A stretch of 64,000 bases of DNA, from the NCBI RefSeq assembly GCF_052324685.1, contig NC_135228.1:16467611-16531610 (forward strand), written 5' to 3'. This DNA is from Brachyhypopomus gauderio (Eukaryota > Chordata > Actinopteri > Gymnotiformes > Hypopomidae). Shown here piece after piece: positions 34,172-45,144 of this stretch (positions are counted from its first letter, which is position 1; every line of letters begins with the position of its first letter). The notes under the pieces were generated by a model. The model saw only the letters and a program-made list of their open reading frames with translations, had not been told where the DNA came from and made no database searches. The translations under genes and the position numbers were made by a program.

Positions 34172-34768
34172 ATGCCAGGCTACAAGGCAAAGTCAAGGAA
34201 GGGCAAGAAGCCCTGCACACAGCATCGCCGCGCGTCTTCCTCCCCCCCGCGCCGCGGCTCCACGCCGACTCAGGCGCAGATGAAGCGGGACCCCGAGTGC
34301 GCCTACCTGCTGTGCGCGGCTCGGGAGACCTCCATACCAGGGTTGGCAGAGGAGTACCGCAAGACAGCGGCGCGGGTGTGGCAAGAACGACACGCCGCGC
34401 CTCCCAGAGAGCTCTCGCCCATACGGGTTAGCGTCCCCGACCTATACGGGACAGGGACGACACCAGAGGGCGAGCTCGAGGGGGACTCCTTCCCGCGCCA
34501 TAAGACCGTGCCCACGCTGGAGCAGCTGGAGACAGACCCGGTCTGTGCGTCCCTGCTGCGGTCTGCTCGGGAGCAGGACAACCCTGAGAAGGCGGAGAGG
34601 CTCCGCCAGGAGGCGGTGCGGATCTGGGGTACGGAATACCCACCTTTCTCCCCTTTGTGGGTGGGCTCCTTAGAGCAATGCGCGACGGAGGGGACCCCCG
34701 AGGGTGAGTTCGGGAGTGGGGACTCCCTGAGCGAGGAGGAGGAGGAAGATGAGGGCGAAGAACGTTAG
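34172..34768 (+). CDS. ORF of the family A element, unknown protein with a duplicated motif
   Basis: A 198-aa frame starts 28 bp after the 5' LTR. The N-terminus is basic (KAKSRKGKK) and the C-terminus very acidic (EEEEEDEGEE). Two imperfect copies of a 36-residue motif lie at about 35-75 and 120-155, with pattern DPxCAxLL-x2-ARE-x5-A-x3-R-x2-A-x-R-x-W. They presumably form a repeated helical unit. It could be a highly derived gag-like protein. No zinc knuckle is seen and no homologue is recognised. Confidence 0.5.
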   Translation: MPGYKAKSRKGKKPCTQHRRASSSPPRRGSTPTQAQMKRDPECAYLLCAARETSIPGLAEEYRKTAARVWQERHAAPPRELSPIRVSVPDLYGTGTTPEGELEGDSFPRHKTVPTLEQLETDPVCASLLRSAREQDNPEKAERLRQEAVRIWGTEYPPFSPLWVGSLEQCATEGTPEGEFGSGDSLSEEEEEDEGEER

Positions 34769-34787
34769 ACACATCGCACACACGCTC

Positions 34788-34950
34788 CCTCGGTGTGCGA
34801 CGCCTCCACCGTAGACTACGGTGGAGAGGAGGAGGAAGCCTACCCTCCGTCTGTGTGTGACGCATCCACCATAGACTATGGTGGGGAAGGAGAGAACTAC
34901 CCTCCCTCTGAGAGCGAGGCTGCCACCGATGACTACGGTGAAGAGGAGGG
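34788..34950 (+). repeat. Tandem repeat, three units of about 50-60 bp, in family A
   Basis: Units around TGYGACGCMTCCACCRTAGACTAYGGTGG recur three times, the last more diverged. Each encodes a CDAST(V/I)DYGGE-like block in one frame. Confidence 0.75.
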
Positions 34951-35260
34951 GAGGAGTCGGAGGACGAGGATTACCTTTCTCCGCCCGTGTGCCCCTCTCA
35001 CACCACAGGGGAGGATGGGGAGTACCCATCGGCGGAGGGCTCCTACACCACAGAGGGAGAGGTTTGCCCTCCCCCCTCGGAGAGGTCTGCAGAGACTATG
35101 AAGGGGAAGTGGACTCCCTCTTCCGATCGCTCCGGCGACAGTGAGATGGACTGTCCCAGGGGTGGCAGCCCGGTGCAGCCCATGGAATGGAGCCGGAGAG
35201 AAGAGGAAGAGGAGATGGAGACGGAAGGGGACCTCCCGCACAGCCCGGTCGGCACATCCG

Positions 35261-35370
35261 CCAGCCGCGCTGCTCCAGGCACGTACGCCAGCCGCGCTGC
35301 TCCAGGCGCGTACGCCAGCCGCGCTGCTCCAGGCGCGCTGCTCCAGGCGCGTACGCCAGCCGCGCTGCAC
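35261..35370 (+). repeat. GC-rich tandem repeat, 27-bp unit, in family A
   Basis: The unit GCCAGCCGCGCTGCTCCAGG plus CGCGTAC repeats about four times. It causes the overlapping Ala/Arg-rich open frames on both strands. Confidence 0.85.
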
Positions 35371-36135
35371 CCTGCGGAGGGTCCGCAGCAAAGGCTGGAG
35401 GAGGAAAGTCTCCCGCAGCGCCTGCAGCTCCCGACCTCTCTCCTCTCCTGGCTCTCCTCCTGGCGCGTAGCCTGGGGCCCATGTCGTGTGTGTGTGTTCC
35501 AGTGTTTGTGAGTCTTCCCGTATGTGTACCGAATCCCCTTTTCCCGTGTGTGCCTATGTGTGTAAGCGTGCCTGTGTGTGTATTCGTGTCTGTACCGTTG
35601 AATGTGTCTAACGTCTTCTCCCCGGTCTTCCCAGGGAAGTGGTGCTAGGTGATTCGTGACAGACGCTTCGCCGAGGGCGGTTAACCCCCAGACGCAGGAC
35701 TGAGCGCGTCGGATCCGCCCATCGTCGTGGGTTCGGGGCACTCGGTCCTGTTGGCACCCCGGGACGGGTAGTGCCCTTGGAGGGGGCGTCTGTCACGTTG
35801 AGGACCCCGGCCCCTCCCCTTTGGGCGTGTGTAAATGTGGTCCACGTGCTTTGTCTGCGTCTATGGAACTCTGTGGTGAAGGCTATGTCGTGTGATAATG
35901 TGTATCACCTGTGAATCGTCTCGTAATCACATGGGGCTAATGTAGTTTGTCTATTTAATGTGTGCTCGCGCGGTGTCCTGTGCTAGTCAATGTCTAGGTT
36001 TACACGTTGCTGTGTGTATGAAAGTTGTTTGTTGCTCATGCGCTATTGCGCAATATCTGTTAAAATAAACGAAGTGACGTCAATCCAGAGGATTCCGTGT
36101 CTCGTCCTTCGTGACAGCCCGAACGTCACAGCACC

Positions 36136-36317
36136 CTCTGTATTAAGAAACCCTATCTCAAAAACTGACTTTTAGTCATTACTTGGGTAGCACACATATG
36201 AGCCATTTTAATATAGATTAATCTAGATTAATTTTAAGATTTCAGTGAGATTAATCTAGATTAAAAAAATTAATCTAGGGGTGGGCATAGATTTATTTTT
36301 TAATTATGTTAATAAAA
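36136..36317. mobile_element. Non-autonomous hAT-like repeat, right part
   Basis: Continuation of 33111-33812 beyond the family A insertion. Contains palindromic AGATTAATCTAGATTAA blocks and TAGGGGTGGGCATAG at about 36276. Cut off at 36318 by the family B LTR. Confidence 0.4.
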
Positions 36318-37776
36318 GTTATTATTTCCTTCATTTGGAACAATGCACGGGTTTTTGGTTTGCACACTTTCTATTAAACCATCCTCTTTCCCTGAGACTT
36401 GACTGAGACTGATGCGTGATCGCTTCCTTTTTAGTTGCTCACACCTGCCCGTCACAGAATAACTAGCCACCTTTCGGAAGCCGCCAGTCTCCTTTGCTTT
36501 CTCCTTCGTTCGTGGTCATGTCTCGTGGTAAGTGTTTGTCTACGTGCTGTGTGTTTGTCGTGTTTTGTCCGAGAGAGTGTTGAGTCTGTCCCCACTCATC
36601 CCGCTGTGTTTAAATGTTGTTTGTGTAAGACCCGTAAAATCACACGGCGGTGACTAGAGCTGGGGACCAGTAGACTCCGCTCTCGCCCAGCGAAACTACC
36701 GGTGCCACACATTGCGCACGTCCGTTGTTCGTTATCGTCTGTATGTGTGTGTGTGTATGTACGTTGTGTTGTGTTTTAATAATGACGCGGACGTGAGCGA
36801 GTGTGTGAGTGTGCCGTGGTGTGTGTGTTTCGCTGGTGGTGTTTGTGTGTGTATGTAGACAGGTCCACCGATGCGTGCTGTGCGCTAGAATGCGTGAGAC
36901 GCGAATCTCTCTGCACCTTTCGCCTCGCTCACCCGATATCCCGCGGTGACGGGGATGAGTGACTGCAAGCCAGAGGGACGCATCGCTGTGGGCGTGGTGC
37001 GCAAGCCGCTCGCGGATAGCTCTCTCTCTCCAAAGATCTACGGATCCTGTTGTGAAAATGGTGAGAGAGAGAGCTGGAGTGGGCGCGTCACGCTCTACAG
37101 AGCGCGTGCATCGGTGGGTCCTGTCCGTTTGTTTGTGTTCTCTGTCTTTGCGTGTTTGTTTTGTCCTAGAGTGTAGCGTGCTTTGTTTTATGTAATTCCT
37201 CTCTTGCACCCCTCTTCACTGTGTGTGGGGAGGAGCCCATTTGAGGTCCCACTGAAGGTGGCACGGAGGGCATCCTGGGTGCGTGTATGTTGTATGTTGT
37301 GTCTGTGTTTTTTGTTTTGTTGTTCCCCGGAGGGGCCCCCCCTAAATATGTTTTTGGGGGGGAGCTATGGGGTTCTTGAGCCACGGCATGTAGCTCAGAA
37401 GGCACTGCTCCATCAGGAGACCCGACCTTTGGGAGGGACCCCTGAGCAGGGAGGAGCCCCTGTACCCCTTTGTAGGCTGAGGATGCCTGGGGTGTATGGA
37501 CGGGGTGTCTCCTCATGCTAAGAAGGGGTCCCTTCCCCCCTGGGAAAAAGGGGGGGTCAGTGGTCAGAGCAGTGCGCATTTTGTGTTATGTGTTGTCTGT
37601 GTGCGTGTGTGTGTGATGTGTTGCAGGTCGCTCCTGGTGGTGGACTGCAGCACTCCCGGACCTAGTGGGGTCTCCAGGAGGAGACCCTCCCCTTCGAGCT
37701 CGGGGTGACCAGCGTGTCCCTGATGCGGATTGCCAGGGCCCTGGTCTCTGGTGCTCCTGGGTTGGGTGGAGGAGTC

Positions 37777-38750
37777 TGTGAGGAGGGACAATGTTTTAAT
37801 CAGTGCAATTCTGGTTGTAATTGATTGGATTGTTACCTGGTGTGGACTGTTAGGAGGGGAGGAGTCTGGACGTTGTCCCTATAAATGGGGACAGAAGATA
37901 ACTGGAGAGGAGCGTGCTTTTTAAAGGACATGGAGCAGTTTCGTCCGGGGTTGGTTTAACTGGAAAAACCGCGACAAGAGTGATTACTAACACACGTCGG
38001 TTTGACTGTGGAACGGCAGACGGCGGGCATCAGGTTACGCCATAGTGACATCGCCTGAGCGAGGAGTCCGTGGGTGATGCCGCTGGCTGAGACTGCCGGA
38101 GTGAGTTCTACCTGCGCTGTGTACCGCTTCACTGGGAGTAGGCGTTGCTTGCTCCCGGGCAAAGCGTGAGTATAGTTGCTGCGAATTAAAGCCGCGATTA
38201 GAGATTTACTGCTTCCACAGCTCTTGTGGGCTGTGGTTTTTGCGATCGAGTACTGCTCCAGTTCTCCTGTGTTTCAGCGCGACGTGGCCGAAACGGTGAC
38301 GCGGGACCAATTGGATTGGTGGTGGACTCCTCGTCGACTCCTCCCCTGGACTTTTATCATTTTATTATTTTTCCCGTATAGTGTTGTGTGGACAGTCCCC
38401 TCCGGTGGTTGCCGGTAGACTCCGTGTGTGATTTGTGGTGGATTATATTTTAGTGGCAACGTGTTTGTGTACTTTTTGGTTATTTTAGTTTGCTGTGTGG
38501 GTTTTACTTTGGTGGGTTTTATTTTTGGTAGGTTGTCTGGCGGCATCTTCTGTGAGGGCAGATCCAATTGTGTTTTATGCTATATTGTAATAAATTTGTG
38601 GAATATATCCTTTAGTGTTTTGATTGCTCACCACCTGATCTGGAACCTGTGGGTGAAATACGACTATTTTATTAAGAGTTCCTAGGGCTCTCTTCCTCCT
38701 AGGTGGCGTAGTCTGGGTTAAAGTAGTCCGTCCAGCTTGGACAGGTTACA
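37777..38750 (+). repeat. 5' LTR of the young Gypsy element
   Basis: 974 bp, starting TGTGAGGAGGGACAATG and ending GACAGGTTACA. Contains a possible TATA-like CCTATAAATGGGG at about 37878. Confidence 0.95.
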
Positions 38751-38835
38751 TTTTCTGGCGCAGTCGGCAGGATCAGGTATTGTGAGCAATCTTAGTAGGT
38801 TTTTTTTATTATTTAATACATTTTCTTTTAAAAGG

Positions 38836-39726
38836 ATGATGCCTATATTTGCAGGTGCACCTTGGCTTCCAAAATTCAATGGGGGAAAAGGGGAACTTAA
38901 TTATTCAGAATGGAAAGAGCAGATCCAAGGGGTATTACACAATACTGTTACACAATATACGGAGGCTCAACAAGTTAGTTTAATTATTGGCGCATTAACT
39001 GGCGATGCTAAACGGGAAGTAAATGTTTTAGAACCAGGGGAGCGGGATAGAACTGGCAAAATTTTGCAGTTTTTAGATGGGCTATATGGGGATCAGATGA
39101 GCCTTGCAGTTTTGCGTTCCAGATTTTTTGGTTGTATGCAGAAAGATGGTGAACCACTGAGAGCTTTTATTTTACGTTTAAGGGAGTTGTTTGTTAGACT
39201 ACGGGGACGCGATGAGGCTGAGGCCCCCTCCGACTCTCAATTACGTGATCAATTATTATTGGGTCTCCATAATGGAAGCCTGCGACAAGCCCTTAAGACA
39301 TATGTACGGCGGAACCCTGAGGAGTCCTTTTCGGCAGTGTGCCGGGAGGCTGAATTATTGGATGGGGAACACCATGGACCTGAGCTCCCAGGTACAGGGG
39401 ATTATATTAGGGGGGCATGTTCAAGTGTTAAGTCTTACCCACAGGAAGAGGATTGGAGACAAACACTGAAGCGTGAGATTCTGGGAGAAGTGAATGGACA
39501 GATGAAAGAATTGACACGTGAGTTACTTAGAGAGATAAAATCAGCTACAAGTCCCATGGCTTTTAGATCTAGGTCGGATAGGCCAGCTGTAGGGAAACGG
39601 CGTCTTCCCTTGGCTACCGATTCATGGGATCCAGAGGGGAGGCCAATTTGTCGTCGGTGTAATCAACCAGGTCATTTGGGCCGAAATTGTAGGAATGGTG
39701 TTGAAATTAGACCACCTTTAAACTAA
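38836..39726 (+). CDS. gag-like ORF of the young Gypsy element
   Basis: About 296 aa from an ATG 86 bp after the LTR. A retrotransposon-gag domain (YSEWKEQIQGVL, LRAFILRLRELFVRL) precedes one CCHC zinc knuckle (CRRCNQPGHLGRNC) near the C-terminus. It would form the particle that packages the element RNA. Confidence 0.9.
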   Translation: MMPIFAGAPWLPKFNGGKGELNYSEWKEQIQGVLHNTVTQYTEAQQVSLIIGALTGDAKREVNVLEPGERDRTGKILQFLDGLYGDQMSLAVLRSRFFGCMQKDGEPLRAFILRLRELFVRLRGRDEAEAPSDSQLRDQLLLGLHNGSLRQALKTYVRRNPEESFSAVCREAELLDGEHHGPELPGTGDYIRGACSSVKSYPQEEDWRQTLKREILGEVNGQMKELTRELLREIKSATSPMAFRSRSDRPAVGKRRLPLATDSWDPEGRPICRRCNQPGHLGRNCRNGVEIRPPLN

Positions 39727-39809
39727 ATGTTCCTGCTGCTGAGGTCCAAGCTGCAGGAATAGGGGGGCACATCGGGACCACTGATAGGATAATTGGGGAG
39801 TGTCCATGG

Positions 39810-42800
39810 GTGCAAGTTTATGTGGGGGGTGTTCAACTCACTGGGCTTGTGGACACAGGTTCGCAAGTGACACTAATGCGACAAGGTGTGTATGATGAAA
39901 CATTTGGAGGCATGGGCCTTCAGGAAGTTCCGACAGTGTTAACCCTTAGAGCAGCTAATGGACTTAAGATCCCATACACAGGATATGCAGTAATGGATTT
40001 TGAGGTAGAAGGAGTGAAAATTCCCTCATGTGGAGTAGTGATCGTACATGATGAGCATTTGTCTAGCCCTTTTATTATTGGTATGAACGTTGTTGCTGAC
40101 TGCTGGGAAGCCCTTTTTCAGAAGCAGCCGACTGCTTCTTTAACTGGCTGCTCTCAACAGGGTTGGACTCAGGCTTTTGCCCTGTGCCAGTCCAGTTCGG
40201 CATCAAAAGATGGGTTTGTGGGGTATGTGTGGCCTGCCAGTCGCCATGGGATTAAAATACCTGCCAGGAGTGAAGTTGTGGTGTTGGGCTGTGTGCGGAC
40301 TGGACCTCATGGAGCAGAGTATTGTGGGTTGGTGGAGGCAATGCCAGGACCCCTTCCAATTGAGGTAGCTCGAACAATCACCACAGTAAGGCATGGTCAA
40401 GTTTCAGTACGAATACGTAATGTCAATCCTTACGTTGTGTCGGTTGGGCGATATCAGAAGTTGGGCCGGTTATTCAGAGTAGATGAGGCTGAAGTATGTG
40501 GGGAACGAGATCTTCATTTGATCTCTGAACCTGATGGGGCTGTACAGGTTCAGATTGTCGAGGTTGCTACCACTGTCCCTGAGGATAGAAGTCAGATGAT
40601 GGATCTCCTAGTTGGGGATGCCGATCTAACTTCACAACAACAATGTGAGTTCAAGATTTTTTTGCAGAAATGGCGCAAGGTGTTTGCTACCGGCGATGAG
40701 GATTTTGGAAGAACTGAAGTGGTCCAGCATCAGATTTTGACTGGTGACGCTGCGCCAATTCGAGAGAGGCACCGCCCTTTACCTCCTAAGATGTATAAGG
40801 AGATGAAGGTTTTGCTGGCTGAGATGCTGAATAAAGGTATTATTCGAGAGAGCGTTAGCCCGTGGGCCGCACCGATTGTGATGGTTAGGAAGAAAGATGG
40901 GAGTTGGCGATTTTGTGTGGACTATCGGAAGCTTAATGCTGTTACACATAAGGATGCTTTCCCTTTGCCTAGGATTGAGGAAACTTTGACAACATTGACT
41001 CAATCTAGGTGGTTTTCTACCTTGGATTTGGCTAGTGGATATTGGCAGGTGGGTATGGACCCCCGAGATCGGGAAAAGACGGCATTTGTTACTCCGCTAG
41101 GCCTATATGAATTTGAGCGGATGCCATTCGGATTGTGCAATGCGCCGGCTACCTTCCAGCGATTGATGCAGCAGTGTCTGAGTGGGTTGCTTACTGAATC
41201 ATCATTGGTTTATTTGGATGACATTATTGTGTATTCCTCTGATTTTTCAACTCATTTGCAGCACCTAGATGCAGTTTTCATGCGGTTGTGGGAACATGGG
41301 CTGAAGTTGCGGCCTGATAAATGTAAGCTGTTACAGAGGGAAGTCAAGTTCTTGGGACATGTGGTGGACAGCCGAGGGGTGAGGCCCGATCCTGAGAAGG
41401 TTACAGCAGTTCAGGGTTGTATTGCCCCAGTTACTGTGAGGCAGGTACGAGCCTTTTTGGGCCTTGCTGGATATTATCGGCGGTTCATTCCAGGGTTTGC
41501 CCGGATGGCTTTGCCATTGACACGGCTCCTCTCTGGTACTTCGGCTGCTAGCTCACGACCACAGAAGGTTGAGTGGACGGCAGCATGTCAAGATGCATTT
41601 GATCAGTTGAAGGTGGCACTGACGCAGGCCCCTATTTTAGCCTATGCAGATTTTTCCCTACCCTTCATGGTGTATACTGATGCAAGCAATCAAGGGTTGG
41701 GTGCCATCTTGGCTCAAGTTCAGGATGGTAGAGAGCGAGTAATCGCTTATGCCAGTCGAACTCTTCACCCTATCGAACGCAATGACTCTAATTATAGTTC
41801 CTTCAAGTTGGAGCTGTTGGCACTGAAGTGGGCGATTACGGAGAAGTTTAAAGATTACTTAATGGGTACAAAGTTTACTGTGTTCACAGATAACAACCCT
41901 GTGGCCCATTTGCAGACTGCCCGGCTGGGAGCAACCGAGCAGCGGTGGGTGGCCCAACTGTCATCATTTGATTTTGAGGTGAAGTACCGCCCTGGTACGG
42001 AAAATGTCGGCGCAGATGCGCTTTCCAGATTATTCCGACCCACAGTTTCTGTGGATAAGGCTGATGTGCAAGTGGTAGAGGCATCTCTAGACCAACTCGA
42101 AGAGGCTGTGGGATATAAGGAGTGGCAAACGTATCAAGAGGGTGACCCTGATATTGAGAAGGTTAAGGGTTATATCAAGGCTGGGCACGTACCCAGTAGA
42201 GATGAGCGTAGAGCATTGCCCCTTCGTGCTAATCGCCTTCTGCAGCAGAGGAGGAAGTTACTGATTCAAGACAATGTGCTGTGGAGAAAGGCTATAGATC
42301 CTAATACTCATGAGCTGTTTTTGCAGGTCGTCTTCCCTGCCTCCAAGTGTCAAGAGGTATGGAGGAAACATCATGAAGCTGCAGGGCATGCAGGGGTTGA
42401 GCGTACTTTGCCAAATATTCGCAGGCACTATTTCTGGCCAAGGATGGAAGAGGAGGTGCGTGGCTTTCAGGCAAGGTGTGCAACCTGCAGTCTGCAGAAA
42501 GACAGAGCCGAGGTTCGGGCCCCTTTGAACCCAATAGAGGTATCTTTTCCCATGGAGGTTATAGCATTGGATTTCCTTTCTTTAAGTAGACCTAGCGATG
42601 TTTATCAGAACATTCTGGTGATCACAGATATGTTCACACGTTATGCATGGGCCAACCCAACACGAGATCAAACAGCCCTCACCACTGTGAAAGTGCTTTG
42701 GTCCCATGTGATTAGTACTTTTGGGTGCCCCATGCGGTTCCATTCTGATCAAGGTCCAAATTTCGAGTCTGCCTTGATGAAGGAGCTGTGTACTTTGTAT

Positions 42801-43289
42801 GGGACAGTCAAAAGTCGGACTACCCCATATCATCCCAGTGGAAATGGTAGAACAGAGAGGTTGAATCAGACTCTGTTAAACATGTTGCAGACCTTGGAGG
42901 AAGAAAAACAGAACCATTGGCCTGAATACCTCCCAGAGTTGCTTTTAGCCTATAATAATACTGTGCATGGTGCTACTAATTTCTCCCCTGCCTTCTTGAT
43001 GTTTGGACGACACTGTCGTCTGCCTGTCCACATTACACTGGGTATAGATTCCCCTGTAGATAGGCTAACCCACGGAGAGTGGGTACGGGTGCATAATGGA
43101 AAAATGTCATATGCTTTCCAGCTAGCCAGAGAGCCAGTGTGGCTGCTGCCCAGGGTAAGCGTCAGTATGATCGTAGAGCTGATGCTGCCCCACTACTGCC
43201 TGGAGAGAGGGTGTGGATTCGAGATCGGGGAAGACAAGGTAGAGGCAAGATGGGGGGGTTTTGGAATCCAGAAGTCTATGTGGTTATAG
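39810..43289 (+). CDS. pol-like ORF of the young Gypsy element
   Basis: A long frame with an aspartic protease motif (GLVDTGSQVTLM), an RT (FGLCNAPATFQRLM, catalytic YLDDIIVYS), RNase H (VYTDASNQGLGAIL) and an integrase. The integrase has an HHCC zinc domain (HHEAAGHAGVERT, CATCSLQK) and a DDE core (IALDFLSL, FHSDQGPNFES). This order defines Ty3/Gypsy. Fossil element; individual changes are not described. Confidence 0.93.
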   Translation: MQVYVGGVQLTGLVDTGSQVTLMRQGVYDETFGGMGLQEVPTVLTLRAANGLKIPYTGYAVMDFEVEGVKIPSCGVVIVHDEHLSSPFIIGMNVVADCWEALFQKQPTASLTGCSQQGWTQAFALCQSSSASKDGFVGYVWPASRHGIKIPARSEVVVLGCVRTGPHGAEYCGLVEAMPGPLPIEVARTITTVRHGQVSVRIRNVNPYVVSVGRYQKLGRLFRVDEAEVCGERDLHLISEPDGAVQVQIVEVATTVPEDRSQMMDLLVGDADLTSQQQCEFKIFLQKWRKVFATGDEDFGRTEVVQHQILTGDAAPIRERHRPLPPKMYKEMKVLLAEMLNKGIIRESVSPWAAPIVMVRKKDGSWRFCVDYRKLNAVTHKDAFPLPRIEETLTTLTQSRWFSTLDLASGYWQVGMDPRDREKTAFVTPLGLYEFERMPFGLCNAPATFQRLMQQCLSGLLTESSLVYLDDIIVYSSDFSTHLQHLDAVFMRLWEHGLKLRPDKCKLLQREVKFLGHVVDSRGVRPDPEKVTAVQGCIAPVTVRQVRAFLGLAGYYRRFIPGFARMALPLTRLLSGTSAASSRPQKVEWTAACQDAFDQLKVALTQAPILAYADFSLPFMVYTDASNQGLGAILAQVQDGRERVIAYASRTLHPIERNDSNYSSFKLELLALKWAITEKFKDYLMGTKFTVFTDNNPVAHLQTARLGATEQRWVAQLSSFDFEVKYRPGTENVGADALSRLFRPTVSVDKADVQVVEASLDQLEEAVGYKEWQTYQEGDPDIEKVKGYIKAGHVPSRDERRALPLRANRLLQQRRKLLIQDNVLWRKAIDPNTHELFLQVVFPASKCQEVWRKHHEAAGHAGVERTLPNIRRHYFWPRMEEEVRGFQARCATCSLQKDRAEVRAPLNPIEVSFPMEVIALDFLSLSRPSDVYQNILVITDMFTRYAWANPTRDQTALTTVKVLWSHVISTFGCPMRFHSDQGPNFESALMKELCTLYGTVKSRTTPYHPSGNGRTERLNQTLLNMLQTLEEEKQNHWPEYLPELLLAYNNTVHGATNFSPAFLMFGRHCRLPVHITLGIDSPVDRLTHGEWVRVHNGKMSYAFQLAREPVWLLPRVSVSMIVELMLPHYCLERGCGFEIGEDKVEARWGGFGIQKSMWL

Positions 43290-43616
43290 GCTTAGTGGGG
43301 GAGACAGGGGTGGTCTACCATTTAAGATCAGAGCAGGGTGGGAAAGAAAAAGTTTTACATCGGAATGCTTTGAAGCCATGCGTGTCGAGCCCAGAAGGTG
43401 CACCTGCAGAGGTAAGGGATGAAGTGATTGTTTGTGAACCCCCTGTACCAATATGTGGGTTGTATGTGAATGTTGCCCCAGAAGGAGGAAATGGACTGGA
43501 TGTTCCCCGACGTTCAGTGCGGACAAACTTTGGACAACCTCCTGCCCGTTATAGGGAGTGACTCATCCCTATTCTGTGTGTTTGTCAGGGACTGACAAGA
43601 TTAAAGAATGGGGGGG

Positions 43617-44590
43617 TGTGAGGAGGGACAATGTTTTAATCAGTGCAATTCTGGTTGTAATTGATTGGATTGTTACCTGGTGTGGACTGTTAGGAGGGGA
43701 GGAGTCTGGACGTTGTCCCTATAAATGGGGACAGAAGATAACTGGAGAGGAGCGTGCTTTTTAAAGGACATGGAGCAGTTTCGTCCGGGGTTGGTTTAAC
43801 TGGAAAAACCGCGACAAGAGTGATTACTAACACACGTCGGTTTGACTGTGGAACGGCAGACGGCGGGCATCAGGTTACGCCATAGTGACATCGCCTGAGC
43901 GAGGAGTCCGTGGGTGATGCCGCTGGCTGAGACTGCCGGAGTGAGTTCTACCTGCGCTGTGTACCGCTTCACTGGGAGTAGGCGTTGCTTGCTCCCGGGC
44001 AAAGCGTGAGTATAGTTGCTGCGAATTAAAGCCGCGATTAGAGATTTACTGCTTCCACAGCTCTTGTGGGCTGTGGTTTTTGCGATCGAGTACTGCTCCA
44101 GTTCTCCTGTGTTTCAGCGCGACGTGGCCGAAACGGTGACGCGGGACCAATTGGATTGGTGGTGGACTCCTCGTCGACTCCTCCCCTGGACTTTTATCAT
44201 TTTATTATTTTTCCCGTATAGTGTTGTGTGGACAGTCCCCTCCGGTGGTTGCCGGTAGACTCCGTGTGTGATTTGTGGTGGATTATATTTTAGTGACAAC
44301 GTGTTTGTGTACTTTTTGGTTATTTTAGTTTGCTGTGTGGGTTTTACTTTGGTGGGTTTTATTTTTGGTAGGTTGTCTGGCGGCATCTTCTGTGAGGGCA
44401 GATCCAATTGTGTTTTATGCTATATTGTAATAAATTTGTGGAATATATCCTTTAGTGTTTTGATTGCTCACCACCTGATCTGGAACCTGTGGGTGAAATA
44501 CGACTATTTTATTAAGAGTTCCTAGGGCTCTCTTCCTCCTAGGTGGCGTAGTCTGGGTTAAAGTAGTCCGTCCAGCTTGGACAGGTTACA
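43617..44590 (+). repeat. 3' LTR of the young Gypsy element
   Basis: 974 bp, essentially identical to the left LTR. Confidence 0.95.
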
Positions 44591-45144
44591 AGTCCACCTT
44601 GAGATGAGGGGCCCCGGGAGGGGTTCACTCCCCAGGAGTCTGGGGTGACCCCTAGCGAAAAGGGCAGGGGTCAGCTCCGAGCGAGGAGGTAGGTTCGGGA
44701 GGTGGTTGGTAGAAGCCGTGGCCGCACCCCAGTGTGGCGGCCTGCACACATCCACACCTGTGACGTTCGTTGGGCCATGTGCTCCCGGTCCGCACTCAGC
44801 GGTGGGGCTTAAGCGGCCTAATGGCCGGTTAGGGCGCGAGGGCCCTGTGACCGACAGGGGCGGGGTTATCGCCTTGTTGATGGCCCAGTCGGTCCAGGGT
44901 ACCGCCCAGGAGGCGAGCTAACCTGTCTGTCTTTTTATGTTTTCAGCTCCAGGACTGCAGGGAACGGGTCCCTGCCTGGTCTGCGTCCTGTGACGAGGAG
45001 CTTTTATGTGTTTTGTGTTTCAGCTCAGGACGGCACGGAACGGGTCCCTGTCTTGTCCCCGCCCTCCCGCCCCTTTGTTGTGTTTTGTGTGCTGCCGCTG
45101 TAAGCCGCACATCCGGAGGGGAGTGCGGCTTTGGTGGGGGGGTC

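Larger units (their letters stand above)
33818..36130 (+). mobile_element. Non-autonomous LTR retroelement, family A, with 5-bp target duplication
   Basis: LTRs lie at 33818-34143 and 35791-36130. A 5-bp duplication GCACC flanks the element (33813-33817, 36131-36135). I counted about three differences over the shared 326 bp, suggesting roughly 1% divergence and a young age. The interior is GC-rich and shows no protease, reverse transcriptase or integrase motif, so it must have depended on another element. It holds one 5' ORF and two tandem-repeat blocks. Family: LTR retroelement, superfamily undetermined. Confidence 0.88.
37777..44590 (+). mobile_element. Ty3/Gypsy LTR retrotransposon, 6.8 kb, very young
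   Basis: Two 974-bp LTRs (37777-38750, 43617-44590) differ at about one position that I noticed. A 4-bp target duplication AGTC flanks it (37773-37776, 44591-44594). TGGCGCAGTCGGCAGGAT follows the left LTR at the primer-binding-site position, and a G-run lies before the right LTR. gag and pol occupy 38836 to about 43560 in the Ty3/Gypsy order protease, RT, RNase H, integrase. The element looks nearly whole, with perhaps one or two breaks. It inserted into the family B interior. Confidence 0.96.

Noticed and set aside
35261-35370. Possible CRISPR-like array
   Set aside because: Adjoining repeats without unique spacers in eukaryotic DNA; a simple tandem repeat.
35043-35741. 232-aa minus-strand and other long frames in 34.2-35.8 kb
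   Set aside because: Shadows of GC-rich tandem repeats in the family A element.
39191-39469. Second frame inside the Gypsy gag-like region
   Set aside because: Shadow of the gag-like frame without any domain.
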